A stretch of DNA of 64,000 nt from Bradyrhizobium nitroreducens (GTDB taxonomy: Bacteria; Pseudomonadota; Alphaproteobacteria; Rhizobiales; Xanthobacteraceae), in the NCBI RefSeq assembly GCF_002776695.1, contig NZ_LFJC01000003.1, positions 2,272,487 through 2,336,486 on the forward strand. Reading direction: 5' to 3'. The translations under genes and the position numbers were made by a program. Positions 26,079-35,824 of this stretch are shown in pieces. The stretch's first letter is position 1. Every line of letters starts with the position of its first letter. Under the pieces are notes generated by a model. It was not told where the DNA came from. It was given only the letters and a program-made list of their open reading frames with translations, and made no database searches.

Positions 26079-27281
26079 TTACCCCGCCGCCTTGGCCGGC
26101 GCGACATTGATCGCGAGCTTGCCGTAGCGGTCCGTGAAGGCCTCGGTGTCGATCTCTTCCAGCTCGATCTCGCCGCTCATGACGCCCTGCTTCCATTCGG
26201 CCTGCGCCGGGTCGTTCTGGAATTCCGGCATCACCTCGCGGCCGAACAGCTCGAGCGATTCGCAGATGTGCTCGTGACTGTTCTTGCCCGCTTGATTCAG
26301 CAGGATGACCTGGTCGATGTGCGAGGACTGGAAACGCTTCAGCTTCCTGCGGATCGTCTCGGGCGAGCCGATCAGGCCGCCGCGCAAGGCCGCCTCCTGC
26401 GCCTCGGGATTGTCGCGCTTCCACTTGTTGTACTCGTCCCACATGTTGACCGTGTAGGGCGCGGGACGCTGGCGGTTCTGCGAGGCGCCGTAGAAGCGCA
26501 GCGCGAACTGGAAGAAGGTGGCGCCGTCGGCGCGGGCACGCGCCTCCTCGTCGGTCTTGGCGCACATGAAGAACGACACCAGCGCCATGTTCGGATTGAT
26601 CCGATAGTCCGCGAGCTTGGTGAGCCGCTTGGTCATGGCGTTGTAATAGGCGTGCACCCAGGCATGCGCGGCATCGGCGCTGACGAACTGGAAGCCGAGC
26701 GCGCCGAAACCATAGCGGCCGGCACGCTCGATGGTCGGCAGCTGCGAGCAGGCGAGCCACAGCGGCGGATGCGGCTTCTGCACCGGCTTCGGCACCACGT
26801 TGCGCAAGGGGATGTCGAAGTACTTGCCGTGATGCTCGCTGCCGGCGTCCTTGAACATCGGGAAGATCGCCTGCACGGCCTCCTCGAAGACCTCCTTCTT
26901 GGTCTCCATGTCGCGGCCGAACGGGGTGAGCTCGGTGATGGAGGCGCTCTCGCCCATGCCGAACTCGCAACGGCCGTTCGAGAGCAGGTCGAGCACCGCA
27001 ACACGCTCGGCGACGCGCGCCGGATGATTGGTGGTGAGCTGCAGGATGCCGTGGCCGAGGCGGATGTTCTTCGTCCGCTGGCTGGCGGCGGCGAGGAAGG
27101 ATTCCGGCGAGGGCGAGTGCGAATATTCCTCGAGGAAATGATGCTCGACCACCCAGGCGTGGTCGTAGCCGAGCTTGTCGGCGAGCTCCATCTGCGTCAG
27201 CGCGTTCTGATAGAGGGCGAGCTCGTCGCCCGCTACCCAGGGCCGCGGCAGTTGCAGCTCGTAGAAGATGCCGAACTTCAT
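26079..27281 (-). CDS. LLM-class flavin-dependent oxidoreductase
   Basis: This 400-residue luciferase-like TIM-barrel monooxygenase begins MKFGIFYELQLPRPW. It has the family's HAWVVEHHFLEEYSHSPSPE flavin/substrate segment and the LGHGILQLTTNHPARVAERVAVLDLLSNGR strand-loop (residue runs shortened to their key parts: LGHGI, HPARVAE, LDLLSNGR). The C-terminal 40 residues are acidic. Members oxidise diverse substrates with reduced flavin; the substrate here is unknown. It appears monocistronic, between repeat-filled spacers. Confidence 0.85.
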   Translation of the reverse strand: MKFGIFYELQLPRPWVAGDELALYQNALTQMELADKLGYDHAWVVEHHFLEEYSHSPSPESFLAAASQRTKNIRLGHGILQLTTNHPARVAERVAVLDLLSNGRCEFGMGESASITELTPFGRDMETKKEVFEEAVQAIFPMFKDAGSEHHGKYFDIPLRNVVPKPVQKPHPPLWLACSQLPTIERAGRYGFGALGFQFVSADAAHAWVHAYYNAMTKRLTKLADYRINPNMALVSFFMCAKTDEEARARADGATFFQFALRFYGASQNRQRPAPYTVNMWDEYNKWKRDNPEAQEAALRGGLIGSPETIRRKLKRFQSSHIDQVILLNQAGKNSHEHICESLELFGREVMPEFQNDPAQAEWKQGVMSGEIELEEIDTEAFTDRYGKLAINVAPAKAAG

Positions 27282-27398
27282 GGCCTCGCTCTCCCGCTAC
27301 TTTCTTGTTATTGCGGGCATTCTATTGAGCGAGGCGATCCTGTCCACCCGCCGTCAATTCCGCGGCATGGAAGAAGCTGGATCGCGAGCCGGCGCGCC

Positions 27399-28001
27399 TC
27401 AGACCACGTGCAGATGCTCGCTGACGGCCTTGGAATCACCGAGCAGAGCCGCAAGAGCTGCGATCGCATCCTGGCGCGGCTCGGGCGTCGCCGCGACCGT
27501 CCTGAAATATTCGCCGCAGAACTCGGTCCAGGCCTTGAGGTTGCCCGCGGGAACACCGATCACGAGGCTCTTGCCGGACTCGATGCAATGGGCAATCAGG
27601 TCGCGCAAGCCCCCGCCTTCGGCCTCGGCCTTGCCGAACTTGTTGAGAAAGACGATCTCGGCGTCGGCGAGCTGGGCCTCGACCAATTGCGCGGCTTCGA
27701 GCAGGCGCGGCGTGGAGAGACGGCACGAGGTCGCCCCCGCGCCGAGATCCTCGGAGATCGACATCGCCCGGCCAGTGGCAAGCTCGTGCAGAACCATGTC
27801 GCAGCGCGTGCGACCCGGCTGGGGTACGTCCTCCTGGATCAGGCCGGCGAGGCTCTTGCCCGAGCGGCGAAGCTCGGCGACGAGACCTGAGAACCACCGG
27901 TTCACCGCGGGACCCGAATCATAGACCAGGGCAACGCTGACGGCGGCGGAAGGCCGGGCGGCGCTGTCGGCCGTATCGCGGGATTGCTGAAGCATGTCCA
28001 T
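27399..28001 (-). CDS. DUF2478 protein at the end of the nap operon
   Basis: This 200-residue protein matches the DUF2478 pattern: VALVYDSGPAVN near the start, then RTRCDMVLHELATG and EIVFLNKFGKAEAEGGGLRD, then GVPAGNLKAWTEFCGEYF. The family is often found near molybdate or molybdoenzyme genes and has a nucleotide-binding-like layout (strand-LNKFGK-type motif), but its role is not established. The ATG at 28001 overlaps the napC stop (TGATG), so it is translationally coupled to the nitrate reductase genes. That points to a role in NapA assembly or molybdenum supply (inference). Confidence 0.78.
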   Translation of the reverse strand: MDMLQQSRDTADSAARPSAAVSVALVYDSGPAVNRWFSGLVAELRRSGKSLAGLIQEDVPQPGRTRCDMVLHELATGRAMSISEDLGAGATSCRLSTPRLLEAAQLVEAQLADAEIVFLNKFGKAEAEGGGLRDLIAHCIESGKSLVIGVPAGNLKAWTEFCGEYFRTVAATPEPRQDAIAALAALLGDSKAVSEHLHVV

Positions 28002-28717
28002 CACCTCGCCGCCTTCGCCTTGGCGATGTCGGCATCCTGCAGGAAGTCGATCATGCGCTGCACGGGGCTGGCTTCGTCGATATGGTCGAGCATGTCGCGA
28101 TAGCCCTCCTGCGCCTTGGGCGGCAGCTTGTGTGCGATGCCCTGATGGCAATCGATGCAGGTCTTGCCTTGCGCGAACGCGGTCTGGTGCAGCTTGGATG
28201 CGCGCGGCTCCTGCACCGCATATTCCATGTGGTCGAACTTGTGGCAGTTACGGCACTCGCGCGAATCCGTCGTCTTCATGCCGCGCCACACGCTCTTGGC
28301 GAGCTCGATGCGGTGCGCGTTGAACTTCTCGGGCGTGCCGATGGTGCCGAGGATCTTGTGCAGCACCTCGTTCGAGGCCTGGATCTTGCGGACCACCTTG
28401 TGGCTCCATTCCTTCGGCACGTGGCAGTCCGGGCAGCTCGCGCGGACGCCGGTGCGGTTCGAATAGTGCACCGTGTTGCGATATTCGAGATAGACGTTTT
28501 CCTTCATCTCGTGACAGGAGATGCAGAACTGCTCGTTGTTCGTCATCTCCATCGCCCAGTTGAAGCCGCCCCAGAACAGGACGCCGGCGACAAATCCGAC
28601 GACGACGATCAGTCCCCAGGCATAGCGCGCGGTCGGCGAGAAGAACCACCGCCACAGCCGCTTCAGGAGGCCCGGCCGCGCGGCTGCGACGGCGGCAGAA
28701 GTGCTGGTGTCCTGCAT
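28001..28717 (-). CDS. napC: Membrane tetrahaem cytochrome c NapC
   Basis: NapC oxidises quinol and passes electrons to NapB/NapA in the periplasm. The 238-residue protein has one N-terminal membrane anchor (about 32-52). Four CxxCH haem sites follow: CISCH (65-69), CPDCH, CRNCH and CIDCH, the full NapC/NirT complement. It follows napB by seven bases. All haem ligands expected of the family are visible. Confidence 0.96.
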   Translation of the reverse strand: MQDTSTSAAVAAARPGLLKRLWRWFFSPTARYAWGLIVVVGFVAGVLFWGGFNWAMEMTNNEQFCISCHEMKENVYLEYRNTVHYSNRTGVRASCPDCHVPKEWSHKVVRKIQASNEVLHKILGTIGTPEKFNAHRIELAKSVWRGMKTTDSRECRNCHKFDHMEYAVQEPRASKLHQTAFAQGKTCIDCHQGIAHKLPPKAQEGYRDMLDHIDEASPVQRMIDFLQDADIAKAKAAR

Positions 28718-28724
28718 GTCAACC

Positions 28725-29192
28725 TCACTTCGCCTGCGTCGCGTTCTGGAAGATGTTGCCGACCAGCGGCTTCGCGTCGGCCTGCGGCACGTGGCATTGC
28801 TGGCAGAAATAGCGGGTGCCGGCGACCTTATCGAGCCGCACGCCCTGGCGGTCGACGTAATGCGTCTCCGAGATCTTCGGCGCGTTCACCCGCGTGTTGC
28901 CGGGCCAGTCGTGGCAGCCCATGCACGCGTTGTTCTCCGTGGTGATCTGGTAGCCATCGACCTTGTGAGGGATCAGCGGCGGCTGCTGACGATAGGCGCG
29001 TTCGAATCCGCTGGCCGGCACCGACTGCTTGGTCACGTCGGGCGGCGCCGACATTTCGGTGAGCGGAGCCTCGCGCAGCGCCTTGGGCTGCCTGGCTTCC
29101 TGCGCGAGCGGCCCCGACACCGCGAACGGAATGACAAGCGCGACGGTCACGGCCGCCGCCGCAATCAACGGAATCAGTCGAACAAACGTCAT
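28725..29192 (-). CDS. napB: Dihaem cytochrome c subunit NapB
   Basis: NapB is the small periplasmic subunit that transfers electrons to NapA. The 155-residue product has an N-terminal signal peptide (hydrophobic residues 5-27) and two haem sites, CMGCH (90-94) and CQQCH (130-134). The histidines expected as distal ligands (IPH, ETH) are also present. Its ATG overlaps the napH stop (ATGA), showing coupling. Confidence 0.95.
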   Translation of the reverse strand: MTFVRLIPLIAAAAVTVALVIPFAVSGPLAQEARQPKALREAPLTEMSAPPDVTKQSVPASGFERAYRQQPPLIPHKVDGYQITTENNACMGCHDWPGNTRVNAPKISETHYVDRQGVRLDKVAGTRYFCQQCHVPQADAKPLVGNIFQNATQAK

Positions 29193-30133
29193 GGGAGGTC
29201 CCTTTCAAGGACGGCCGGCTGGGAAGAGACGACACGCGCCGCTGGCGATGGCGCGGTCATGGAGGGGTCAGGACGCGCCGCATTGCGGCCGCGCAGACCG
29301 AGATGGAAGACCTGCTTGGAGCAAACGTCGATACAGGCTCCGCAGACCGTGCAGTCGCCCGCGGTGATGACCGGCGTGGCGCCGCTACGCTCGCCCCTGA
29401 GCGCGGGGCTGATGACGTGCGGCTCGGGGCAGACGGCGAAGCAATCCATGCAGTCGTTGCAGGCCGCCCGGTTGTCGGCGGTGACGCGCAGCAGCGCGAC
29501 CTTGCCGATCTGGCCGTAGAACGCGCCGACGGGACAGAGATGGCCGCACCAGCCGTGCTTGGCGACCAGGAGGTCGAACACGAAGATCGCCGCGGTGCCG
29601 CCGGCGCCGAACCAGAGGCCGAATACCAGCGCGCGATGCAGCGCCGTCACCGGGTTGATCAGCTCCCAGGCGATCGACCCCGACAGCACTGATGCCGCGA
29701 GCACCGCACCGACGAAATAGAGCCTGAGATCGGTGCGGATCTTGGCCGTGAAGGTGATGCCCAGCCGCCGCCTCAACCAGGCTGCGAGATCGGTCGCCGG
29801 ATTGATCGGGCAAACCCAGGAGCAATAGGTCCGGCCGCCGAACAGGAGATAGGCGGCGAGCACGATGGCCGCGCCGATCGCCGAGAGGCCCTCGGGCCAA
29901 TGGCGCGCCGCGAGCGACTGCAGGAAGACGAAGGGATCGGTCAGCGGCAGCGTGCCGAGCGTCATGGACGAGGCCAGCGTGCCCTTGGCGATCCAGACGC
30001 CCAGAAGCGGTCCCGACAGGAACAGCGCGAGGAAGAACAGCTGGCTGGCCCGGCGCAGCACGAGAAACCGCGAGGCGGCCCAAAGCCCCTTCTGCGCACG
30101 CGCCTCGACATAGGGTCTGACATTCGCCGTCAT
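29189..30133 (-). CDS. napH: Membrane ferredoxin-type quinol dehydrogenase subunit NapH
   Basis: NapH with NapG forms an alternative quinol-oxidising branch feeding NapC. The 314-residue protein has about four membrane segments. It has two cytoplasmic-type CxxxCP motifs (CSWVCP, CGHLCP) and two C-terminal 4Fe-4S motifs (CNDCMDCFAVCP, CTVCGACIDVC). The ATG at 30133 overlaps the napG stop. A longer in-frame reading upstream is inside napG and rejected. Confidence 0.94.
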   Translation of the reverse strand: MTANVRPYVEARAQKGLWAASRFLVLRRASQLFFLALFLSGPLLGVWIAKGTLASSMTLGTLPLTDPFVFLQSLAARHWPEGLSAIGAAIVLAAYLLFGGRTYCSWVCPINPATDLAAWLRRRLGITFTAKIRTDLRLYFVGAVLAASVLSGSIAWELINPVTALHRALVFGLWFGAGGTAAIFVFDLLVAKHGWCGHLCPVGAFYGQIGKVALLRVTADNRAACNDCMDCFAVCPEPHVISPALRGERSGATPVITAGDCTVCGACIDVCSKQVFHLGLRGRNAARPDPSMTAPSPAARVVSSQPAVLERDLP

Positions 30134-30894
30134 GGCGTGCCTCCCTCGGGCCTGCGCACCGGCAGCTTCAGCGGCGCATCGACGAGGGCTCCGCCTGCCT
30201 TGGTCTTCTCTTCCCAGCCGCGCTTGTAGTGCTCGTCCTGCTTCAGCGCGGCGACCTCGATCGGCAGCACCTTGATCGCCGAATCGGTCAGCACGCAGGA
30301 CTTCTCGCACTTGCCGCAGCCGGTGCAATACTCGGCGTGAACGACGGGCTCGAAGATCGCGTGCTTGGTCGTGCGCGCGTTATGCGAGACCTCGAGCGTG
30401 ATGGCCTTGTCGATGGCCGGACATACCCGATAGCAGACGTCGCAGCGCAAGCCCTGCAGGTTGAGGCAGGTTTCGCGACTGGTGATCACCGCGACACCCA
30501 TCTTGGCCTTCGCGATGTCGGTCAGCGCATGCTCGAGCGCGCCGGTCGGGCAGGCCTTGACGCAGGGAATGGTGTCGCACATCTCGCAAGGAACGTTGCG
30601 AGCGACGTAGAACGGCGTTCCCACGGCGGGCCCGTCCGCCCAGTCCGCAAGCCTCAATGTGTCGTAAGGGCAGTCGCGCACGCAGAGACCGCAGCGGACG
30701 CAGGCCGCCAGGAAGTCCTTCTCGGGCAAAGCGCCCGGAGGCCGCAGCGTCTGCGCGGGCCTCGCCCGCGAGGACACGCCGAACGCAGTCAGCATCGTCG
30801 CGGCGACGGCTGCGCCGCCGCCGAAACGCGTCATATCCTGCAGCGCCTTGCGGCGGCGCGGATCGCGCGGGATGCCTGAGCTCGAATCCGACAT
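30130..30894 (-). CDS. napG: Periplasmic ferredoxin-type protein NapG
   Basis: NapG carries four 4Fe-4S clusters and works with NapH. The 254-residue product has an N-terminal Tat-like RRRKAL followed by a hydrophobic region. Four cysteine clusters follow: CVRCGLCVRDCP, CEMCDTIPCVKACP, CDVCYRVCP and CTGCGKCEKSC. It lies 19 bases after napA and overlaps napH by four bases. Confidence 0.94.
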   Translation of the reverse strand: MSDSSSGIPRDPRRRKALQDMTRFGGGAAVAATMLTAFGVSSRARPAQTLRPPGALPEKDFLAACVRCGLCVRDCPYDTLRLADWADGPAVGTPFYVARNVPCEMCDTIPCVKACPTGALEHALTDIAKAKMGVAVITSRETCLNLQGLRCDVCYRVCPAIDKAITLEVSHNARTTKHAIFEPVVHAEYCTGCGKCEKSCVLTDSAIKVLPIEVAALKQDEHYKRGWEEKTKAGGALVDAPLKLPVRRPEGGTP

Positions 30895-30913
30895 GGCTCG
30901 TCCATCGACGGGT

Positions 30914-33463
30914 TTAGGCCGACGTCACGCGGCAGGCGCACTTCTTGAAGTCGGTCTCCTTCGAGATCGGACAGGTCGCATCCAGCGTGAGCTGATTGGC
31001 GAGCTGGCTCTCGTCGAAGAAGGGGAAGTAGACGAGGCCGCGCGGCGGCTTGTTGCGGCCCTTGGTCTCGACCCGCGTGACCACCTCGCCGCGGCGCGTC
31101 TGGATCTTGACCGGCTGTCCGCGCAGCAGCTTGCGCTCGGCCGCGTCGTCCGGATGCATGAACAGCGTCGCGGCCGGCACGGCACGGTGCAGCTCGGGCA
31201 CGCGGCGCGTCATCGAGCCGGAATGCCAGTGCTCCAGCACGCGGCCGGTGCACAGCCACAGATCGAACTCCTTGTCGGGCGTTTCGGCCGCCGGCTCGAA
31301 CGGACAGAAGATGATGCGCGCCTTCTTGTCCGGCTTGCCATAGAACGACACGCCCTCGCCCGGCTGGACGTAGGGATCGTAGCCCTCGCGGAAGCGCCAG
31401 AGCGTCTCCTTGTTGCTGACCACCGGCCAGCGCAGGCCGCGCGCCTGGTGATATTGCTCGAAATCCGCCAGATCGTGGCCGTGGCCGCGGCCGAACTTGG
31501 CGTATTCTTCGAACAGGCCCTTCTGCACGTAGAAGCCGAACGCCGCGCTCTCCGAATTGTCGAAACCCTTCTGGCATTCGGTGACCGCGAACTTGTTGAC
31601 CTCGCCGTTGCCATAGAGAACGTCGAACAGGGTCTTGCCGCGCACTTCGGGCTTCTTGGCGATCAGCTCCTCCGGCCAGACCTCCTCGATCTTGAAGTGC
31701 TTGGAGAACTCCATCAGCTGCCAGAGATCCGAGCGCGCCTCGCCCGGCGCCTTCACCTGCTGACGCCAGAACTGGGTGCGCCGCTCGGCATTGCCGTAGG
31801 CGCCTTCCTTCTCCATCCACATCGCCGTCGGCAGGATGAGGTCCGCGGCGAGCGTGGTCACGGTCGGATAGGGATCGGAGACCACGACGAAGGCCGCCGG
31901 ATTGCGATAGCCGGGATAGCCCTCCTCGTTCATGTTCGGGGCCGTCTGCATGTTGTTGTTGCACTGGACCCAATAGGCGTTGAGCTTGCCGTCCTTCAGC
32001 ATCCGGTTCTGCAGCACGGCGTGGTAGCCGATGTTGCCCGGAATGGTGCCTTCGGGCAGCTGCCACACCTTCTCGGCCGTCTCGCGATGCTTCGGGTTGG
32101 TGACGAGCAGGTCGGCCGGCAGGCGATGCGCGAAGGTGCCGACCTCGCGCGCGGTGCCGCAGGCCGAGGGCTGGCCGGTCAGCGAGAACGGACCGTTGCC
32201 CGGCTCCGAGATTTTCCCCATCAGCAGGTGCACGTTGTAGATCATGTTGTTGACCCACGTGCCGCGCGCATGCTGGTTGAAGCCCATCGTCCAGTAGGAG
32301 ACGATCTTCTTCTTGGGATCGGCGTAGAGCTTTGCGAGCCGCTCGAGATTCTCCTTCGGCACGCCCGACATCTTGTGGGCATAGTCGAGCGTGTAGGGCT
32401 CGAGCAGCTTCTTGTATTCCTCGAAGCCGATCTTGTCCTTGAAGCCGGCCGGATCGAGCGCGCCGTCCTTGCCGGCCTTGTGCGAGGCGTTGACCGCCTT
32501 GATTTCGAGGGCGTGGGTCGGGCGCAGTCCGTAGCCGATGTCGGTCACGGTGGAGGCGAACTCGACGTGCTTCTCGACGAAGTCCTTGTTCGTCGCGCCG
32601 GAGTTGACGATGTAGTTCTGGATGTAGTTGAGGATCGCCATGTCGCTCTGGGGCGTGAACACCAGTGGATTGTCGGCAAGCTCGAACGAGCGGTGCTCGA
32701 AGGTGGAGAGCACGTGGACCTCGCAGCCTTCATGCGTCAGGCGGCGATCGGTGAGACGCGACCACAGGATCGGGTGCATCTCCGCCATGTTCGAGCCCCA
32801 CAGCACGAACGCATCGGCGTGCTCGATGTCGTCGTAGCAGCCCATCGGCTCGTCGATGCCGAAGGTGCGCATGAAGCCGGTGACGGCCGAGGCCATGCAA
32901 TGGCGCGCGTTCGGGTCGAGGTTGTTGGAGCGGAAGCCGGCCTTGTAGAGCTTTGCGGCAGCATAGCCTTCCCAGATGGTCCACTGGCCCGAGCCGAACA
33001 TGCCGACGGTCGACGGCCCGCCCGCCTTCAGCGCCGCCTTCCATTTCTCGGCCATGAGCTTGAAGGCGTCGTCCCAGGAGATCGGCGTGAAGTCGCCGTT
33101 CTTGTCGAATTTTCCGTTCTTCATGCGCAGCAACGGCTGGGTCAGCCGGTCCTCGCCGTACATGATCTTCGACAGGAAATAGCCCTTGATGCAGTTGAGG
33201 CCGCGATTGACGGGGGCATCGGGGTCGCCCTGCGTCGCCACGACCCTGCCGCTCTTGGTGCCGACGATCACGCCGCAGCCGGTGCCGCAGAAGCGGCAGA
33301 CGCCCTTGTCCCAGCGGATGCCGTCCGTCTTGCCCGGCTGTGCGCTCGCCGCCTCCGGCAGCGTCACGCCGATGGTCGAGGCAGCAGCAACCGCTGCGGC
33401 CGCCTTCAACGCATCGCGGCGGGTCGCCGTGGCTTCAGTCCCATTTGTCGATTTCGTAACCAT
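30914..33463 (-). CDS. napA: Periplasmic nitrate reductase catalytic subunit NapA
   Basis: NapA reduces nitrate to nitrite in the periplasm using bis-MGD molybdenum and one 4Fe-4S cluster. The 849-residue protein has a Tat signal (ATRRDALK at 14-20, cut after AASA near 41). The cluster ligands are C56, C59, C63 and C91, and the molybdenum ligand is Cys189 (ARHCMASAV). Molybdopterin-binding domains continue to the C-terminus. The ATG at 33463 has GGAGAG upstream. It lies between napD and napG, as in the enteric nap order. Confidence 0.97.
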   Translation of the reverse strand: MVTKSTNGTEATATRRDALKAAAAVAAASTIGVTLPEAASAQPGKTDGIRWDKGVCRFCGTGCGVIVGTKSGRVVATQGDPDAPVNRGLNCIKGYFLSKIMYGEDRLTQPLLRMKNGKFDKNGDFTPISWDDAFKLMAEKWKAALKAGGPSTVGMFGSGQWTIWEGYAAAKLYKAGFRSNNLDPNARHCMASAVTGFMRTFGIDEPMGCYDDIEHADAFVLWGSNMAEMHPILWSRLTDRRLTHEGCEVHVLSTFEHRSFELADNPLVFTPQSDMAILNYIQNYIVNSGATNKDFVEKHVEFASTVTDIGYGLRPTHALEIKAVNASHKAGKDGALDPAGFKDKIGFEEYKKLLEPYTLDYAHKMSGVPKENLERLAKLYADPKKKIVSYWTMGFNQHARGTWVNNMIYNVHLLMGKISEPGNGPFSLTGQPSACGTAREVGTFAHRLPADLLVTNPKHRETAEKVWQLPEGTIPGNIGYHAVLQNRMLKDGKLNAYWVQCNNNMQTAPNMNEEGYPGYRNPAAFVVVSDPYPTVTTLAADLILPTAMWMEKEGAYGNAERRTQFWRQQVKAPGEARSDLWQLMEFSKHFKIEEVWPEELIAKKPEVRGKTLFDVLYGNGEVNKFAVTECQKGFDNSESAAFGFYVQKGLFEEYAKFGRGHGHDLADFEQYHQARGLRWPVVSNKETLWRFREGYDPYVQPGEGVSFYGKPDKKARIIFCPFEPAAETPDKEFDLWLCTGRVLEHWHSGSMTRRVPELHRAVPAATLFMHPDDAAERKLLRGQPVKIQTRRGEVVTRVETKGRNKPPRGLVYFPFFDESQLANQLTLDATCPISKETDFKKCACRVTSA

Positions 33464-33489
33464 CGTCGGTCTCTCCGGCTCAACGAATC

Positions 33490-33825
33490 TCAGTTTGTGG
33501 AGGCGCGCGCGTGCGCGCCGGAATTCTCGCAGTCGCCGCCGCAGCACGCGGCCGGCCCCGTCTCGACGGCGCTCTCGTCGTCGGACGTATCGAACGCGTG
33601 AAAGATCAGCGAGGCGCTGACGACACCGGGCAGGCGATGCATGGCGGCGATCTGGTCGATCGCCAGCGAGGCCGGCGTGTCGATCACGGTCAGCGCGAGC
33701 CGGTTCTCGCCGGCTGCGGCCTCCAGCTCGACGCCGGGCATCGCCAGGATCCGGCTCGTCAGATCGCCCGCCGCGCCCGGCGCGAGATAGACGGCAACGC
33801 CGCAGATGTTGGTGGTATCAGCCAT
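33490..33825 (-). CDS. napD: NapA-specific chaperone NapD
   Basis: NapD binds the NapA Tat signal and delays export until cofactor insertion. The 111-residue protein has the NapD beta-alpha-beta pattern ([27 protein letters not shown], key parts CGVAVYL and MPGVE; then ASLIFHAFD). It has a Cys-containing tail ([11 protein letters not shown]) that is not usual in short NapD proteins. Its ATG overlaps the end of napF by a few bases. Confidence 0.88.
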   Translation of the reverse strand: MADTTNICGVAVYLAPGAAGDLTSRILAMPGVELEAAAGENRLALTVIDTPASLAIDQIAAMHRLPGVVSASLIFHAFDTSDDESAVETGPAACCGGDCENSGAHARASTN

Positions 33826-34177
33826 TGTGCACGACCAGGTTTGCAAGTTCGGATACCAGCGCGATCCGGTCCCGCGGCGCGAGCGCGATGGCCTCGACCG
33901 GGCAGACCGGAATGCAGTCGCCGCAGCCGGTGCAGGCCGCAGCGTCGATCACCGCGCCGAGCTTCTCGCGCGACAGAATGCGAATGGCGGAATGCTCACA
34001 GGCTTCGACGCAACGGCGGCAGACCACGCCATGTCGTTCGACGCAGGCGCTCGCACTGGAGACGGTCGCCACCTGCTCGGGGCGCGGCGCGTCCCCGCGC
34101 GGCGCAAGCGCGTCGCGGCCGGATGCGAAAGGCAGAACGGCAGAAAACAGTGAGCGTCGTGACATTGGTCTCGGCAT
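33818..34177 (-). CDS. napF: Ferredoxin-type protein NapF
   Basis: NapF is a small iron-sulfur protein thought to help NapA maturation. The 119-residue product has an N-terminal basic segment (SRRSLFSAVLPF). Two clear 4Fe-4S-type motifs are seen: VCRRCVEACEH and CTGCGDCIPVCP. The usual third cluster is missing or degenerate, so this is shorter than E. coli NapF (four-cluster region). GGGGA precedes the ATG at 34177; an ATG at 34165 is an alternative. It is the first gene of the nap operon. Confidence 0.85.
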   Translation of the reverse strand: MPRPMSRRSLFSAVLPFASGRDALAPRGDAPRPEQVATVSSASACVERHGVVCRRCVEACEHSAIRILSREKLGAVIDAAACTGCGDCIPVCPVEAIALAPRDRIALVSELANLVVHNG

Positions 34178-34301
34178 ATCCGAATCCCCACGGGCAAACC
34201 CGTGTTCAGGAATTTTCCAGGAGAATGCGCCCCATCGGGCACACCTCGGTCGACGCCGTTGTCACCGCTGCGGACCATAGGTTCGTGCTGTCCAGATCGC
34301 A

Positions 34302-34315
34302 TTGCGCTAGATCAA
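34302..34315 (-). promoter_or_regulatory. FixK/FNR-type box upstream of napF
   Basis: TTGCGCTAGATCAA fits the FixK2 consensus TTG(A/C)-N6-TCAA. It lies about 125 bases before the napF ATG, in a 448-base gap (34178-34625) that has no other gene. In bradyrhizobia nap genes are known to respond to FixK2 under low oxygen, so oxygen-limited induction is expected. Confidence 0.75.
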
Positions 34316-34625
34316 GCGGCGATCCGAACAGGCGCAGGCAACGATCAACCTGCGTGCCGTTTGCCGCATGAAATTGCGCGAGCCGGGCCAGGCGTTTACC
34401 TCGCCTTCACCTCCGGTGTGATGAGGCGGATTCGCAAGCCGAGGAGCGGGCCACGGCCAGCCGACGGCCGCTTGCAAGGGACGGATCCGCGGCAGCGGTT
34501 CAAGGCGGCCAGGACGGCCGTCGCCGCATTGATCTTCGCTGCTGCATCCGGCTTGAAAGCGGGGGTCGAATGGTTACCTTGGAGGGAGGCGAATCGCCGG
34601 GCGTCGCCCCTCCCTCAAGACAGAC

Positions 34626-35741
34626 ATGCCGACATTCACTCCGCATCAGGACGCCGCGCTCAAGTCCGTCGGCGACTGGCTCAAAGCAAAACCCGGCCGC
34701 AACGGCACACCGCAGGTGTTCCGCCTGTTCGGCTTCGCCGGGACCGGCAAGACGACGCTGGCCCGGCACATCGCCGACGGCGTCGACGGCGACGTGAAGT
34801 TCGCCGCCTTCACCGGCAAGGCCGCCCTCGTCATGCGCAACAAGGGCTGCGACGAGGCCTCCACCATCCACTCGCTGATCTACCGCGCCCGCGAATCCGG
34901 CGAGGAGCAGCCGAGCTTCGAATTGTGGGACGACGCGCCCGCATCCAAGGCGAAGCTGATCGTGATCGACGAATGCTCGATGGTCGACGCCGAGCTCGGC
35001 CGCGACCTGATGTCGTTCGACTGCCCGCTGCTGGTGCTGGGCGATCCCGCCCAGCTGCCGCCGATCCAGGGCGGCGGCTTCTTCACCAACACCACACCCG
35101 ACGCGATGCTGACCGAGGTGCACCGCCAGGCGCAGGACGATCCGATCGTGCGGATGTCGATGGACGTGCGCGAGGGCCGCGAGCTCGACATCGGCCGCTA
35201 CGGCGAGAGCGAGGTGGTGTCGCGAAAGGAGCTCGACCCCGACAGGGTCATGGGCGCCGACCAGGTGCTGGTCGGCCGCAACAACACAAGACGCGCCTAC
35301 AACATGCGGGTGCGGCAGCGCCAGAACATCGAGGACGTCTTTCCGGTCGCCGGCGACAAGCTGGTGTGCCTGCGCAACAACCGCAAGAAGGGTCTGTTCA
35401 ACGGCGGCCTGTGGCGCGTGAAATCGCGCAACACCTCGCGCTCGAAATCGCGCATCCTCTCGATGCGGCTGTCGCCGGACGAGGATTTTGGACACAAGGT
35501 GACGAAGGTTTCGGTGCGCGCCGATTGCTTCGAAGGCGGCGTCGAAGCGATCGCCTGGGAGCAGCGCAAGCCCTATGACGAGTTCGACTACGGCTACGTG
35601 CTGACCGTGCACAAATCGCAGGGCTCGCAATGGGACGACGTCGTGCTGTTCGACGAGAGTTTTGCGTTCGGGGAGAGCCGCGCCAGGTGGCTGTACACCG
35701 GGATCACGCGGGCGGCGAAAAGGTTGAGTATCGTGGTGTGA
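34626..35741 (+). CDS. RecD-like DNA helicase (AAA_30 family)
   Basis: This 371-residue superfamily 1B-type ATPase has Walker A GFAGTGKTT (36-44) and Walker B VIDECSM. A GDPAQLPPI motif III and a C-terminal UvrD_C_2 segment (VLTVHKSQGSQWDDVVL) follow. It is shorter than RecD2 and lacks its N-terminal helix-hairpin-helix region, as in many stand-alone rhizobial proteins annotated as ATP-dependent RecD-like helicases. A role in DNA repair or recombination is likely but not specific. It appears monocistronic. Confidence 0.85.
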   Translation: MPTFTPHQDAALKSVGDWLKAKPGRNGTPQVFRLFGFAGTGKTTLARHIADGVDGDVKFAAFTGKAALVMRNKGCDEASTIHSLIYRARESGEEQPSFELWDDAPASKAKLIVIDECSMVDAELGRDLMSFDCPLLVLGDPAQLPPIQGGGFFTNTTPDAMLTEVHRQAQDDPIVRMSMDVREGRELDIGRYGESEVVSRKELDPDRVMGADQVLVGRNNTRRAYNMRVRQRQNIEDVFPVAGDKLVCLRNNRKKGLFNGGLWRVKSRNTSRSKSRILSMRLSPDEDFGHKVTKVSVRADCFEGGVEAIAWEQRKPYDEFDYGYVLTVHKSQGSQWDDVVLFDESFAFGESRARWLYTGITRAAKRLSIVV

Positions 35742-35824
35742 TGCCGTCATCCGCACCGCGCAGATGCATTCACCAAGCGCTAGGCTTTGCGATGTATCAC
35801 CGCGCCATCGGCAGGAGGACACGC

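Noticed and set aside
30848..33601. A 917-residue plus-strand open frame
   Set aside because: It is antisense to napA with no recognisable motif or ribosome site; napA explains the region completely.
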